In this document: positions 8,630 through 17,760 of the stretch, piece after piece
How positions within the stretch are numbered: position 1 is the stretch's first letter
How the letters are laid out: each line of letters begins with the position of its first letter
NCBI GenBank assembly: GCA_009838035.1
Contig: VXSK01000029.1
Span: forward strand, 53,745-117,744
DNA length: 64,000 bases
Source of the DNA: Gammaproteobacteria bacterium
GTDB lineage: Bacteria > Pseudomonadota > Gammaproteobacteria > Steroidobacterales > Foliamicaceae
Direction of reading: 5' to 3'
Made by a program: the position numbers and the translations under genes
The notes under the pieces: model-generated
What the model saw: the letters and a program-made list of their open reading frames with translations, nothing else
Database searches by the model: none
Told to the model about the DNA's origin: nothing

Positions 8630-9613
8630 ATGCTCGCGCGCAACGCCAGCGGCCTGTACTGGATGGGGCGCTACCTGGAGCGGGCGCGACATGGATGCCG
8701 GCTGCTTCGCGACCAGTTCGCAACCATGGAGGACCGGCCGGTCGAGCAGATTGCCGACAGTTGGCGGCGGCTGTACCTGGCCGCCGGACGCTCGCCGGTA
8801 GGCGGCCTCATGGAATCGACCGGCGACGAGGAGGACTTCATGGCGGCGGACGCCTACACGCTCGCCGACGATCTGACATTCGCGCACCACAACCCGGACT
8901 CCATCCGCAACTGCGTGGCCGCCGCCCGCGAGAACGCGCGCCAGATCCGCAATGTGATCGGCAGCGACATGTGGTCGTGCCTTAACGTTACCCACCTGGA
9001 CCTCCGCGGCGTGGAAATCCAGGCCATCTGGGCCGCGCAGCCGGGCGACTTCTTCGCCCGCGCGGAGGACAGCATCCGCGCCTTCTGGGGAATTGCGGAA
9101 AGCGCGATGTACCGCGACGGCGGCTGGCATTTCCTGGTGCTGGGACGCTTCGTGGAGCGGGCCCAGCTGCTGGGCGCCCTGGTGGAAGCGCATATTGCCG
9201 TGTTCCCGTCAAACAAACGGGACAGCGAATGGGAATGGCGCTCGCTGCTGGCGGTTTGCGAGGCCCACTTCGCCTACCGCCACCTCTACCCGCTGGAACA
9301 CCGGCCGGATCGCATTCTCGATTTCATTATGGCCGACTCGCGCCTCGCGCATTCCCTCCGCCATTCGCTGCACATGATCGCGGAATCGCTCAAGGGAGTG
9401 TCCGGAAGCCAGGCGCGGCAGGCCGAGGTTGCAAGGCGCGTCCGGCGCATGGCCGGATGGATAGACGATGACTGGCCCCGGCGCGACCCGAATGACGACG
9501 AGGCTGCGCGCGCGGAGCTGGCGCGCCTGCGTCAATCCTGCCGACAACTGCACGAAGATATCGCGGCCGCATTTTTCTCCTGCGAAATCCAGGACCGGGG
9601 CGGCCGGACGTGA
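8630..9613 (+). CDS. Alpha-E domain protein (DUF403)
   Basis: This 327-aa, mostly helical protein begins LARNASGLYWMGRYLERA, the hallmark start of alpha-E proteins. The conserved ENARQIRNVI and AMYRDGGWHFLVLGRFVERAQ segments are also present. The family always accompanies the permuted ATP-grasp and transglutaminase genes and has no known biochemical activity. The start is 6 nt after the ATP-grasp stop, and the end overlaps the transglutaminase start by 4 nt (ATG-type coupling replaced by GTG). Co-translation of the trio is likely. Confidence 0.9.
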   Translation: MLARNASGLYWMGRYLERARHGCRLLRDQFATMEDRPVEQIADSWRRLYLAAGRSPVGGLMESTGDEEDFMAADAYTLADDLTFAHHNPDSIRNCVAAARENARQIRNVIGSDMWSCLNVTHLDLRGVEIQAIWAAQPGDFFARAEDSIRAFWGIAESAMYRDGGWHFLVLGRFVERAQLLGALVEAHIAVFPSNKRDSEWEWRSLLAVCEAHFAYRHLYPLEHRPDRILDFIMADSRLAHSLRHSLHMIAESLKGVSGSQARQAEVARRVRRMAGWIDDDWPRRDPNDDEAARAELARLRQSCRQLHEDIAAAFFSCEIQDRGGRT

Positions 9614-10503
9614 CACGCCACCGCGTGGAGCATGTCTCCGAATTCAGCTACGGGGAGGCGGTGCATGGAAACCTGATGCTGCTTCGGCTGCATCCGAGCG
9701 AAGACTTCGGGCAGCGGGTCCTGTCGTTCCGACTGAAAGTCCGGCCCTCCGCCGACTGGGTGGCATGCGAGGACGCCTTCGGCAATCGATGCCATCTGCT
9801 CAGCATTCATCGCCGGCACCGCCACGCCACGGTGCGCGCCAGCAGCGAAGTGGAAACAGCCGCCACGCCGCCGCTGCCGGAACGCATCGACGCGAACGCA
9901 TGGAATGCGCTTTCGGACCCGGGCGTGTCGCTGCGCTACTGGGAGTTCCTGACGCCCGGCGGGTTGGCCCGGCCGGTACCGGCGCTTGACGCGTTCGTTG
10001 AGTAAAACGGCATCGGGCGCGGCGAGGACCCCCTGAGTTCCCTGCTGACCCTGTCGTCCAGACTCCACGACGTGCTGCGCTACGAGCCCGGCAGCACCGC
10101 AGTTGATTCGCCCATCGAACGTATTCTTGCAACCGGAAGGGGCGTTTGCCAGGACTACGCCCACGTGATGATCGCCATTGGCAGAACCTGGGGCATTCCC
10201 AGCCGTTACGTGTCGGGCTATCTCAATCCCGGCGCAGCTTCGGGCGAACAGCCCCTGCCGGCCGCAAGTCATGCCTGGACGGAATTTCTTCTGCCGGAAC
10301 TCGGATGGGTGGGACTTGACCCCACCCACGGAGCCGCGGCCGGGCCGGGGCACATCCGAACCGCCGTCGGCCGGGACTATAACGATGCGGCGCCTACCCG
10401 GGGGACCGTTTTCGGCGGAGGCGAGTCCCGCCTGGGCGTCAAGGTCACGGTGAGGGAATCAGGACCCGGGGCGCACGCCCGCCGCCCCCAGGCGCCTCAA
10501 TAA
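9610..10503 (+). pseudogene. Transglutaminase-like cysteine peptidase, one in-frame TAA between domains
   Basis: The frame from GTG at 9610 to the TAA at 10501-10503 spans 298 codons and is broken only by TAA at 10003-10005 (codon 132). Before the stop lies the bacterial transglutaminase N-terminal domain. After it lies the complete catalytic domain with Cys in GRGVCQDYAH (about 180), His in SHAWTEF (about 221) and Asp in GLDPTHG (about 237). All three catalytic residues survive, and the frame is otherwise undamaged. A GTG at 10072 could restart the catalytic half. It is the third gene of the ATP-grasp/alpha-E operon. Its 3' end stops 1 bp from the convergent mpl. Nonsense mutation, sequencing error or readthrough are all possible. 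Confidence 0.82.
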
Positions 10504-10504
10504 C

Positions 10505-11875
10505 TCAAGCGGGGAGGCGCCGACCCAGCTCGGCGGCCAGCAGGCCGGCGGCGCCCGAAGCGCCGCTGTTGCTCATGAACACGACCGCATCGCCTGCCTG
10601 GGCAGCCGCGGCCGCGGTGCGCGCAGCCTCGGCGGCGTCCGCGCACACCGTGACATGATCGTGGCCGGCGAACGCGACCACCGGATCCCATTCCAGGCTT
10701 GCGCAAGGAGCCAGCCAGGCGTGAGCAGCGACTTCCAGCGCGCCTGGCAGGCTCGCCAGGTGCGCGCCAGCGCGCATGCTGTTGGAGGCCGGTTCCAGAA
10801 CCGCCAGTACGCGGCGGTAGTCGCCGGACAGAGCCTTGAGGGTTGCCCGTATCTCCGTGGGGTGGTGGGCGAAATCATCGTACAAGGCGACGCCGGAGTC
10901 GCCGGCCGGGTAACGGCCCAGCAATTGCAGGCGCCGCGCCGGCGGGACGAAAGACTCGAGCGCAGCGCAGGACCGCTCGATTGACACGCCCGCGGCATGC
11001 GCGGCCGCCATCGCGGCCAGTGCGTTGGACAGATTATGCGCGCCCGGCAACGCCAGATCGCAATACGCTTCGCCCGACTGCCCCGAAAGCTTCGCGCGAA
11101 AGCCCTCGATACGTTCCGCGCGCCAGTACGCCCCGGATCCGGGATCGACCGAAAAGCGCTCCACCGGACTCCAGCAACCCTTTGCCAGCAATCCGGAGAT
11201 GTTGGCGTCGGCGCCATTGACGATCAGCCGGCCGCCGCCCGGGGTGCGCCGCAGCAGCAGGTGAAATTGCCACATCACTGCTTCCAGCCCGGGGTAGATG
11301 TCGGCGTGATCGTGCTCGATATTGTTGATGACGACCGTGCCGGCACGGTAGTGGAGGAACTTGGCGTTCTTGTCGAAGAAGGAGGTGTCGTACTCGTCGC
11401 CCTCGATGACGAAATGCCGACCGCCCCCCAGCCGGGCGGTGCGCTCGAAATTGCCCGGCGCACCGCCGATCAGAAAGCCGGGATCCAGGCCCGCCTCGTG
11501 CAGCATCCACGCGGCCATGCTCGCGGTCGTGGTCTTGCCGTGTGTGCCGGTAATCGCGATCACCTCGCGGTCCTGCAGCACCTCCTGGCCAAGCCATTCG
11601 GGGCCGGACATGAACTTCAGACCACTGTCCAGCAGCGCCTCGACGATCGGCATGCCGCGCGACATGACGTTGCCCACCAGCACGAGGTCGGGTTTGGCGT
11701 CCAGTTGCGAGGGATCGAATCCGACCACGGGTTCGATCCCCAGTTCCTGCAGGCGCGTGCTCATCGGCGGCCAGGCGGCGCGATCGGCGCCTGTGACTTC
11801 GTGACCCAGTTCGCGGGCCAGGGCGGCAAGGCCGCCCATGAAGGTCCCGCAAATGCCGAGAATATGAATATGCAT
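10505..11875 (-). CDS. mpl: UDP-N-acetylmuramate:L-Ala-gamma-D-Glu-mDap ligase
   Basis: Mpl reattaches the recycled tripeptide L-Ala-D-Glu-mDap to UDP-MurNAc in the cytoplasm. The 456-aa product (E. coli Mpl is of similar length) opens MHIHILGICGTFMGGLA, the Mpl-specific Rossmann start. It has the Mur ligase ATP loop GTHGKTT at 110-116, followed by IEGDEYDTSFFDK and HHPTEIRATL. The ATG at 11875 overlaps the upstream membrane-protein stop (TGATG). An N-terminal extension in frame is not credible because the family starts exactly here. It indicates mDap-type peptidoglycan and muropeptide recycling. Confidence 0.95.
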   Translation of the reverse strand: MHIHILGICGTFMGGLAALARELGHEVTGADRAAWPPMSTRLQELGIEPVVGFDPSQLDAKPDLVLVGNVMSRGMPIVEALLDSGLKFMSGPEWLGQEVLQDREVIAITGTHGKTTTASMAAWMLHEAGLDPGFLIGGAPGNFERTARLGGGRHFVIEGDEYDTSFFDKNAKFLHYRAGTVVINNIEHDHADIYPGLEAVMWQFHLLLRRTPGGGRLIVNGADANISGLLAKGCWSPVERFSVDPGSGAYWRAERIEGFRAKLSGQSGEAYCDLALPGAHNLSNALAAMAAAHAAGVSIERSCAALESFVPPARRLQLLGRYPAGDSGVALYDDFAHHPTEIRATLKALSGDYRRVLAVLEPASNSMRAGAHLASLPGALEVAAHAWLAPCASLEWDPVVAFAGHDHVTVCADAAEAARTAAAAAQAGDAVVFMSNSGASGAAGLLAAELGRRLPA

Positions 11876-12405
11876 CAGGAAGTTTCGAGCGGAATGCCGA
11901 AAAACTGGGTCAGCAGGAGGTAGAGGATCATGTAAAGGAAAAAGTGGGCCACGGACAGGAGCAGCCCCGCCCAGATGCCGCGATCCATGGCCCGGGCGAA
12001 GATGTTGCCCATGGCCAGCAGCCACCACGCGAGGAAGCCGTATTCCGCCGCCTGAATCAGGAGCCCGGGCTGCTCCTGAGACGTGACGACATAAACCAGC
12101 GGCAGATTCAGCGCGTTGATGATCGTCTGCACCCCGATCAGCGACACCAGCGTTTGCGGCCAGCGCTCGGGTTTGTCCGCCATCCACAGCACGAATCGCG
12201 AGTAGCCGAGCAGGAGCAGCAGCTCGAACGCCGCGACGGGCAGGACGAAGAAAGCGGGCCCCGGCAGCAGCATCAGGTAACCGATAGCGGTTACCGCAGC
12301 CCAGGGAACCAGGCACAGGACCAGCATCTCGCGCGAACCCGGGAGCGAGTCTGGCCCGCGCAGGCCGAGCGACACCCTCAGGACACCCTGGAATATTGCA
12401 ACCAT
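11875..12405 (-). CDS. Small integral membrane protein of unknown function
   Basis: This 176-aa protein has about four or five hydrophobic helices. They begin near LVLCLVPWAAVTAIGYLML and end near FFLYMILYLLLTQFFGIP. I do not recognise the family with confidence; the layout is loosely like Yip1-type proteins. The start MVAIFQGVLRVSLGL at 12405 is chosen because the longer frame upstream runs into adk coding sequence. Its stop overlaps the mpl start (TGATG), so it is probably co-transcribed with, and translationally coupled to, mpl. Confidence 0.75.
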   Translation of the reverse strand: MVAIFQGVLRVSLGLRGPDSLPGSREMLVLCLVPWAAVTAIGYLMLLPGPAFFVLPVAAFELLLLLGYSRFVLWMADKPERWPQTLVSLIGVQTIINALNLPLVYVVTSQEQPGLLIQAAEYGFLAWWLLAMGNIFARAMDRGIWAGLLLSVAHFFLYMILYLLLTQFFGIPLETS

Positions 12406-12439
12406 TGGGGCCCGGACTCCTTTTTGCCGCCAGCGCCCG

Positions 12440-13093
12440 CTAGCCGGGGCCCGGGGAAGGTTCAAGCACCGCCCACACCCGTGCAAAAACTTCGTCGGGC
12501 GGGCCCAGCCCGTCAACGCGGCGCAGCAGGCCGGAGTAGTGCTCAAGCAGCGGGCGGGTCTGGCGCTCGTACACGGCGAGCCGGTTGGCGATGGTCTCCT
12601 CCCTGTCGTCGTCGCGCTGGATCAGCTCGCCGCCCGCTGCGCGGCTCGCCGCCAGTTCCTCCGGCGATGAAAAATGAACATTCAGCAATTTGCCGGTGGC
12701 CGAACAGGTCCGGCGGCCGGTCAGCCTCTTCATAAGCACGCGGTGTTCGACTTCCAGCATCAGCACCGCATCCAGTTGCTGCCCCGACCCCTCAAACAGC
12801 TCTCCAAGCAGCCGGGCCTGCGAAAGGTTTCGGGGAAAGCCGTCGAGGATGAAGCCTCCTTCGCAGTCGTCTTGCCTCAGCCGCTCGTCCAGCAACTGCA
12901 TGACCAGCTCATCGGAAACCAGTTCCCCTGCATCCATCGCCGCCTTTGCCTCAAGCCCCAGCCGGGTGCCGGCCGCCACGGCGGCGCGCAGCAGGTCGCC
13001 GGTGGACACCTGGGGCCAGCCGTTCTGCTCTTCAAGCCGGCGCGCCTGGGTGCCCTTCCCTGCGCCCGGGGCGCCCAGAAAAACAATCCGCAT
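12440..13093 (-). CDS. adk: Adenylate kinase
   Basis: It converts ATP and AMP into two ADP in the cytoplasm. The 217-aa protein has the P-loop GAPGAGKGT (7-15), the AMP-site STGDLLR (30-36), ILDGFPRN and the LID start TGRRTCSATGKLLNVHF. The long-LID form seen in proteobacteria fits the length. The LID has a single Cys and no visible four-ligand zinc site. It lies 34 bp upstream of the membrane protein gene, and its start faces the phosphofructokinase gene across a 71-bp divergent spacer. Confidence 0.96.
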   Translation of the reverse strand: MRIVFLGAPGAGKGTQARRLEEQNGWPQVSTGDLLRAAVAAGTRLGLEAKAAMDAGELVSDELVMQLLDERLRQDDCEGGFILDGFPRNLSQARLLGELFEGSGQQLDAVLMLEVEHRVLMKRLTGRRTCSATGKLLNVHFSSPEELAASRAAGGELIQRDDDREETIANRLAVYERQTRPLLEHYSGLLRRVDGLGPPDEVFARVWAVLEPSPGPG

Positions 13094-13164
13094 CGAGTCC
13101 TCCGGCCAGCGGTCAAGGGGGTGCTATCGTACACGGTAGTCCACGCAGAAAAGCGACTGTCCGC

Positions 13165-14421
13165 ATGCCCGCGCCCAACGCACTCTACGCCCAGTCGGGC
13201 GGTCCTACGGCCGTCATCAACGCTACCGCGCAGGGCGTTATCGAGGCGGTCCGCCAGGCGAGGCCCGCGGTCGGCAAGCTGTACGCCGCGCGAAACGGCA
13301 TCCTTGGGGCGCTGCACGAGCAGTTGCTGGACACCGACGCCGCCTCCGCGGAGGACGTGGCCGCCCTTGGCCAGCGCCCCGGAAGCGCCTTCGGAACGGC
13401 CCGCTACAAGCTGGCCCGGTTCGAGGACGACGAGCGCGAATACCACCGGCTGATCGACGTGTTTCGCGCGCACGACATCGGCCTCGTGTTCTTCAACGGC
13501 GGCAACGACTCCATGGACACGGCGCTCAAGCTCTCCGGACTGGGGCGGCGGCTGGATTACCCGCTCACATGCATCGGCCTACCCAAGACCGTCGATAACG
13601 ACCTGCCGGTCACCGACTGCTGCCCCGGCTTCGGCTCGGCGGCGAAGTACGTGGCCGTGTCCACCCGGGAGGCCGCGCTGGACGTCGCCGGCATGGCGCG
13701 GACCTCGACCAGGGTCTTCATCCTGGAAGTCATGGGACGGCACGCGGGCTGGATCGCCGCCGCCGGAGGGCTAGCGGGATCGGGCGCGGGCGACGCTCCG
13801 CACATCATCCTGTTCCCGGAAGTTCCCTTCGAGACCGACCGCTTCCTCCAGCGGGTCCGGGAGTCGGTCGAGCAACACGAATACTGCGTGATCGTGGCCA
13901 GCGAGGGGGCCCGCTACGCCGACGGCCGCTTCCTTTCCGAGGCGGGCGGCACCGACGCCTTCGGCCACAAGCAGCTCGGCGGACTGGCGCCGGTCCTGGC
14001 GAACATGATCCGCGAGAGCCTGGGCTACAAGCACCATTACGCCATCAGCGACTATCTGCAGCGCTCCGCGCGGCACCTGGCGTCGGCCACGGACCTGGAG
14101 CATGCCTACGCGGCCGGGCGGTCAGGCGTCGAACTGGCGCTCGCGGGCGGCAACGCGGTGATGGTGACGATCAAGCGCACCGGCGACGATCCCTACGCCT
14201 GGGAAACGTCGTCCGCCCCCCTCGACCGGGTGGCCAATCGCGAGAAAGAACTGCCGCGCGGGTTCATCACGGAAGACGGCTACGGCATCACCGGGGCCGC
14301 CCGAACCTATCTACGGCCGCTGATAGAGGGCGAGGCCCTGCCCCCTTTCCGCGGCGGACTGCCTGTCTACGAGGAAATCGACCTTCCGGAAGCCGAGCGC
14401 CGCCTGCCTGACTTCGCATAA
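13165..14421 (+). CDS. pfp: Diphosphate-dependent 6-phosphofructokinase
   Basis: It phosphorylates fructose 6-phosphate reversibly, probably with pyrophosphate. The 418-aa product has GGNDSMDTA (112-120), where ATP enzymes have GGDGS; an Asp at the second position of this motif marks PPi use. PKTVDND (140-146) supports this, as the Lys blocks the ATP site. MGRHAGW follows near 190. ATG at 13165 is chosen over upstream in-frame starts that read back into adk. A PPi-type enzyme gives reversible, energy-saving glycolysis. Confidence 0.92.
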   Translation: MPAPNALYAQSGGPTAVINATAQGVIEAVRQARPAVGKLYAARNGILGALHEQLLDTDAASAEDVAALGQRPGSAFGTARYKLARFEDDEREYHRLIDVFRAHDIGLVFFNGGNDSMDTALKLSGLGRRLDYPLTCIGLPKTVDNDLPVTDCCPGFGSAAKYVAVSTREAALDVAGMARTSTRVFILEVMGRHAGWIAAAGGLAGSGAGDAPHIILFPEVPFETDRFLQRVRESVEQHEYCVIVASEGARYADGRFLSEAGGTDAFGHKQLGGLAPVLANMIRESLGYKHHYAISDYLQRSARHLASATDLEHAYAAGRSGVELALAGGNAVMVTIKRTGDDPYAWETSSAPLDRVANREKELPRGFITEDGYGITGAARTYLRPLIEGEALPPFRGGLPVYEEIDLPEAERRLPDFA

Positions 14422-14474
14422 GCTGTTTCAGGAGACACGCACATTGAGCGCCGGCATCGGTGAAGATCGTGCGA

Positions 14475-14768
14475 TCAGCCATGACGGAGCTTGAATTGGC
14501 GGAGCTGCTCCTCGGTGGCAGGTTTCTGGTATTTCTTCTTCCAGCGGGCGTAGGGCATACCGTAGATCCGTTCGCGCGCTTCGGTTTCGGTCATTTCCAT
14601 GCCGCGGTCCGCGGCGGCCTCCGCGTACCAGCGGCCAAGGCAATTGCGGCAGAACCCTCCGGCGATCATCAGGTCGATGTTCTGCACGTCCCTGTTGTCA
14701 TCGAGGTGTTTCAGCAGGCGGCGCAGCACCGCGGCGTCCAGGTTGCGGCCGGTTTCCTTGTCGATCAT
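14475..14768 (-). CDS. DUF1244 family protein
   Basis: The 97-aa soluble protein carries the family motif GFCRNCLGRWY (about 38-48), including a CxxC pair, and the segment RIYGMPYARWKKKYQ. DUF1244 is widespread in proteobacteria and has no assigned function that I know. The start MIDKETGRNLDAAV at 14768 is preferred, since the upstream in-frame extension is proline-rich and overlaps the divergent prephenate dehydratase promoter region. It sits between the pfp and pheA genes on the opposite strand. Confidence 0.88.
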   Translation of the reverse strand: MIDKETGRNLDAAVLRRLLKHLDDNRDVQNIDLMIAGGFCRNCLGRWYAEAAADRGMEMTETEARERIYGMPYARWKKKYQKPATEEQLRQFKLRHG

Positions 14769-14841
14769 GCAGATGCTCCACGAATCCAATGGACGGGGCG
14801 GGGGAGTATACTCGCGCCGTTTTCCGCGGAGCGCCATACGC

Positions 14842-15687
14842 GTGAGCATCGCCTATCAGGGCATCGCGGGCGCCTGGTCGCATTTGGCCTGCAGCGCCGT
14901 TCATCCCCAAAGGGAGGCCATTCCCTGCGCGACGTTCGAGGATGTGTTCGAAATCGTGGAGGCCGGGCGGGCGGACCTGGCCATGATCCCGATCGAGAAC
15001 AACCTCGGGGGACGCGTGGCGGACATCCACCAGCTCCTCCCGCACCAGGCCCTGCATATCGTGGCCGAGTATTTCCAGCCGATACGCCACGATCTTCTGG
15101 CCGTACCCGGCGCCACGTTCGAGGGCCTGAAGGCGGTCTACAGCCATCCCCAGGCGCTGGCGCAGTGCAGGCGCTATCTGCGTGAGCGGGGGCTTGAGCC
15201 GCGAGCGGCCAGCGACACCGCCGCGGCCGCGGAGCGGGTGGCCCAGCGGGGCGATCCATCCATCGGCGCGATCGCTTCGGCGCTGGCGGGCGAACTGTAT
15301 CAACTGAACAGCCTGGGCCGCGACATTCAGGACGCGCAGCACAATACGACCCGCTTCATCGTGCTGGCCAGGGAAAAGAACACTGGGCCCGCCGATCCGG
15401 ACACGGGCTACATCACGTCGCTGTGGTTCCAGCTTCGCAGCGTTCCGGCGGCCCTGTACAAGGCGCTGGGGGCCTTCGCCACGAACAACGTCAACCTCAC
15501 CAAGCTCGAGAGCTATATCGGCACGGAGAACTTCGACCGGGCGCGCTTCTATGTCGAGGTCGAGGGCCACGAGTCCGACTCCCCGGTGCTTTCGGCGCTT
15601 GAGGAAATCGAGTACTACACCGACATCGTCCGCGTGCTCGGCAGTTTCCCCCAGCACGAGTTCCGCCGGCAACGGAACAAGCCTTAA
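14842..15687 (+). CDS. pheA: Prephenate dehydratase with ACT domain
   Basis: It decarboxylates and dehydrates prephenate to phenylpyruvate for phenylalanine synthesis. The 281-aa enzyme has the catalytic HNTTRF motif (167-172) after a periplasmic-binding-like two-lobe domain. A C-terminal ACT domain runs from about 190. The usual ESRP phenylalanine-binding motif reads ESYI, so feedback control may differ. GTG at 14842 starts right at the conserved IAYQGIAGAWS block. No chorismate mutase domain is fused. The next gene follows after 69 bp. Confidence 0.93.
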   Translation: MSIAYQGIAGAWSHLACSAVHPQREAIPCATFEDVFEIVEAGRADLAMIPIENNLGGRVADIHQLLPHQALHIVAEYFQPIRHDLLAVPGATFEGLKAVYSHPQALAQCRRYLRERGLEPRAASDTAAAAERVAQRGDPSIGAIASALAGELYQLNSLGRDIQDAQHNTTRFIVLAREKNTGPADPDTGYITSLWFQLRSVPAALYKALGAFATNNVNLTKLESYIGTENFDRARFYVEVEGHESDSPVLSALEEIEYYTDIVRVLGSFPQHEFRRQRNKP

Positions 15688-15756
15688 GATAGTTCGCCCG
15701 CCGCACGACGATCGTCGGGGCGGCGCGCGGAAAAGAGACGATCCAGAGGTGCCAAA

Positions 15757-16068
15757 ATGCACAAGATTCTTGTTACATACACACGTCCCGACGACGTCGA
15801 GGCTTTCGACAACTACTTTCGCGACGTTCACGCGCCGATCGTGCGAAAGATTCCGGGACTGAAGAAACTGGTCGTGAACCGGATCACGGGCAACGCCATG
15901 GGCGGCGACCCCTCCTTCTATCTGGTGGTGGGATTGCAGTTCGGCTCCAGGGAGGACTTCGAAACGGCAATGCGCTCGGAGGAAAACGCCGCCGCGGGCA
16001 AGGACGCGGTCGAGTTCTGCCGCGATACCGGCTCGGAGTTCGAAGTGATGATCGCCCACGAGGAATGA
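15757..16068 (+). CDS. EthD-domain protein
   Basis: This 103-aa single-domain protein resembles EthD, a small ferredoxin-like fold of the dimeric alpha/beta barrel type found in catabolic operons. The VTYTRPDDVEAFDNYF start and DVHAPIVRKIPGLKKLVVNRI core are typical. EthD was named from ethyl tert-butyl ether degradation, and many relatives have unknown roles. It lies 63 bp before a ThDP enzyme gene, within a block of UbiD and Rieske genes, which fits a role in oxidative or decarboxylating catabolism. Confidence 0.85.
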   Translation: MHKILVTYTRPDDVEAFDNYFRDVHAPIVRKIPGLKKLVVNRITGNAMGGDPSFYLVVGLQFGSREDFETAMRSEENAAAGKDAVEFCRDTGSEFEVMIAHEE

Positions 16069-16131
16069 AGTGCCGGTTCCGGCGCGCCCCCATCTTCGGC
16101 GCAAACCGCTACTGCGGCGGAGTTCCGCGCG

Positions 16132-17760
16132 ATGAGTGAGCGGATGACGGGCGGCGAAGCGCTGGCGCGCTCGGTGCTCGCGCACGGCGTCGACACGGTC
16201 TTCGGGCTCCCGGGCGGTCAGACCTACGGACTGTTCGACGCGCTGGCGCAGTATGAGCGTCCCGTTCAGGTCATCAATTCCCGCCACGAACAGGGCGCGG
16301 CCTATATGGCGCTTGGCTATGCCGCCTCCACCGGGCGCCCCGGCGTGTTCAGCGTGGTGCCGGGACCCGGCGTCCTGAACGCGGGGTCCGCCCTGGTCAC
16401 GGCCTATGCCACCAACTCACGCGTGCTGTGCCTGGCGGGGCAGGTCCCCTCGCAACACATCGACCGGGGCTGGGGCATGCTGCACGAGATCCACGATCAA
16501 CTCGGGATCCTGCAGCGCCTGACGAAGTGGGCCGAGCGTATTGCGAGCGGCGCGGATGCGCCGGCAAAGGTGGCCGAGGCGTTCCGGCAACTGCATACGG
16601 GACGGGCCCTTCCGGTGGCGCTGGAAATGGCTCCGGACGTAATGGAGGGTGACTGCGATGTTACGCTGCTCGAACCGGCTTCCTCGTACGAAACGAGCGC
16701 GCCGGACCCGGACGCGGTAAAGAAGGCGGCCCGCATTCTCGGTTCCGCGCGAAATCCGATCATCATCGCCGGACCAGGCACGCTGGATGCCGGAGCGGAA
16801 CTCAAGCGGGTGGCGGAAATGCTGGAAGCTCCGGCGGCCGCCAACTTCAATGCCAAGGGCGTCATCGACGAGCGTCACTACCTGGGGATCAACCTTCCGG
16901 CGGCCCACGCGCTTTGGGGCGATGCGGACGCGGTGCTGGCGGTCGGCACCCGGTTCACGGAACCCGAACTGGAATGGGGCCTGGACGACCGCTTGCCGGT
17001 GGTGCGGCTGGAGGCGGACGACAGCGCCTTCGATCGCGGGCGCGCGCCGACCGTGTCGCTCTGCGCCGACGCCGGTGCCGGGCTTTCGCATCTGGCGGAT
17101 GCGCTGGAAAGCGTCAACCGCAAGCGGGAATCGCGCAAGAAGGAACTGCTGGGCCTGAAGCGACGGTTCGGGAAGGAATTCGCGCGCAACAATGCGCCTC
17201 AGGTCGCGGTGCTCGAAGTGGTCCGCGAGGAGTTGCCGGAAGACGGCTTTCTGGTGGATGAGGTCACCCAGATGGCCTATACGTCCTGGTTCGCGTTTCC
17301 TTCCTACCGGGCGCGGCACTACATCAGCAGCAACTTCCAGGGCAACCTCGGCTACGGCTATCCCACCGCCCTGGGCGTGCAGGCGGCGCATCGCGACCGC
17401 AAGGTGGTCGCGTTCGCGGGCGACGGCGGATTTCTCTATGCCGGCGCGGAAATGGCCACCGCGAAGCGCCACGGACTCAACGTCGTGGTGATCGTGTTCA
17501 GCAACGACGCCTACGGCAACGTGCGCCGCGACCAGGCGCAACGCTACTCGGGGCGTGTTTTCGCCTCCGGCCTTACCAATCCCGATTTCAAGGCCATGGC
17601 CGAGTCGTTCGGGCTGGAAGCCTGGCGCGCCCGCACGCCCGAAGAACTGCGCAAGGCGCTTCGGGAAGCGCTAGCGGCCGACGCCCCGGGCCTGATCGAG
17701 ATGCCGGTCAGCGAAATGCCCAGCCCCTGGCCCTACATCCTGCTGCCGCGGGTCAGATAA
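16132..17760 (+). CDS. Thiamine diphosphate-dependent enzyme (acetolactate synthase-like)
   Basis: This 542-aa protein has the three-domain ThDP layout. The catalytic Glu is in SRHEQGAAY (Glu53), the central domain begins near 195, and the cofactor motif runs from GDGGF near 429 to NDAYGN near 460. It resembles the large acetolactate synthase / benzoylformate decarboxylase superfamily. No regulatory subunit gene follows, so biosynthetic IlvB is less likely than a catabolic carboligase or decarboxylase. Its 3' end overlaps the convergent UbiD gene by 28 bp. The substrate cannot be named. Confidence 0.85.
   Translation: MSERMTGGEALARSVLAHGVDTVFGLPGGQTYGLFDALAQYERPVQVINSRHEQGAAYMALGYAASTGRPGVFSVVPGPGVLNAGSALVTAYATNSRVLCLAGQVPSQHIDRGWGMLHEIHDQLGILQRLTKWAERIASGADAPAKVAEAFRQLHTGRALPVALEMAPDVMEGDCDVTLLEPASSYETSAPDPDAVKKAARILGSARNPIIIAGPGTLDAGAELKRVAEMLEAPAAANFNAKGVIDERHYLGINLPAAHALWGDADAVLAVGTRFTEPELEWGLDDRLPVVRLEADDSAFDRGRAPTVSLCADAGAGLSHLADALESVNRKRESRKKELLGLKRRFGKEFARNNAPQVAVLEVVREELPEDGFLVDEVTQMAYTSWFAFPSYRARHYISSNFQGNLGYGYPTALGVQAAHRDRKVVAFAGDGGFLYAGAEMATAKRHGLNVVVIVFSNDAYGNVRRDQAQRYSGRVFASGLTNPDFKAMAESFGLEAWRARTPEELRKALREALAADAPGLIEMPVSEMPSPWPYILLPRVR

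Noticed and set aside
4042..9193. Very long minus-strand ORFs (696 and 699 codons) opposite the S46 peptidase and ATP-grasp genes
   Set aside because: They lie wholly antisense to well-recognised genes. Their sequences are rich in Arg, Gly and Ala with no family motifs, as expected for shadow frames in high-GC DNA.
4125..10005. Genome-wide reassignment of TAA as a sense codon
   Set aside because: TAA is the natural terminator of several intact genes in the window, and only two genes show an internal TAA.
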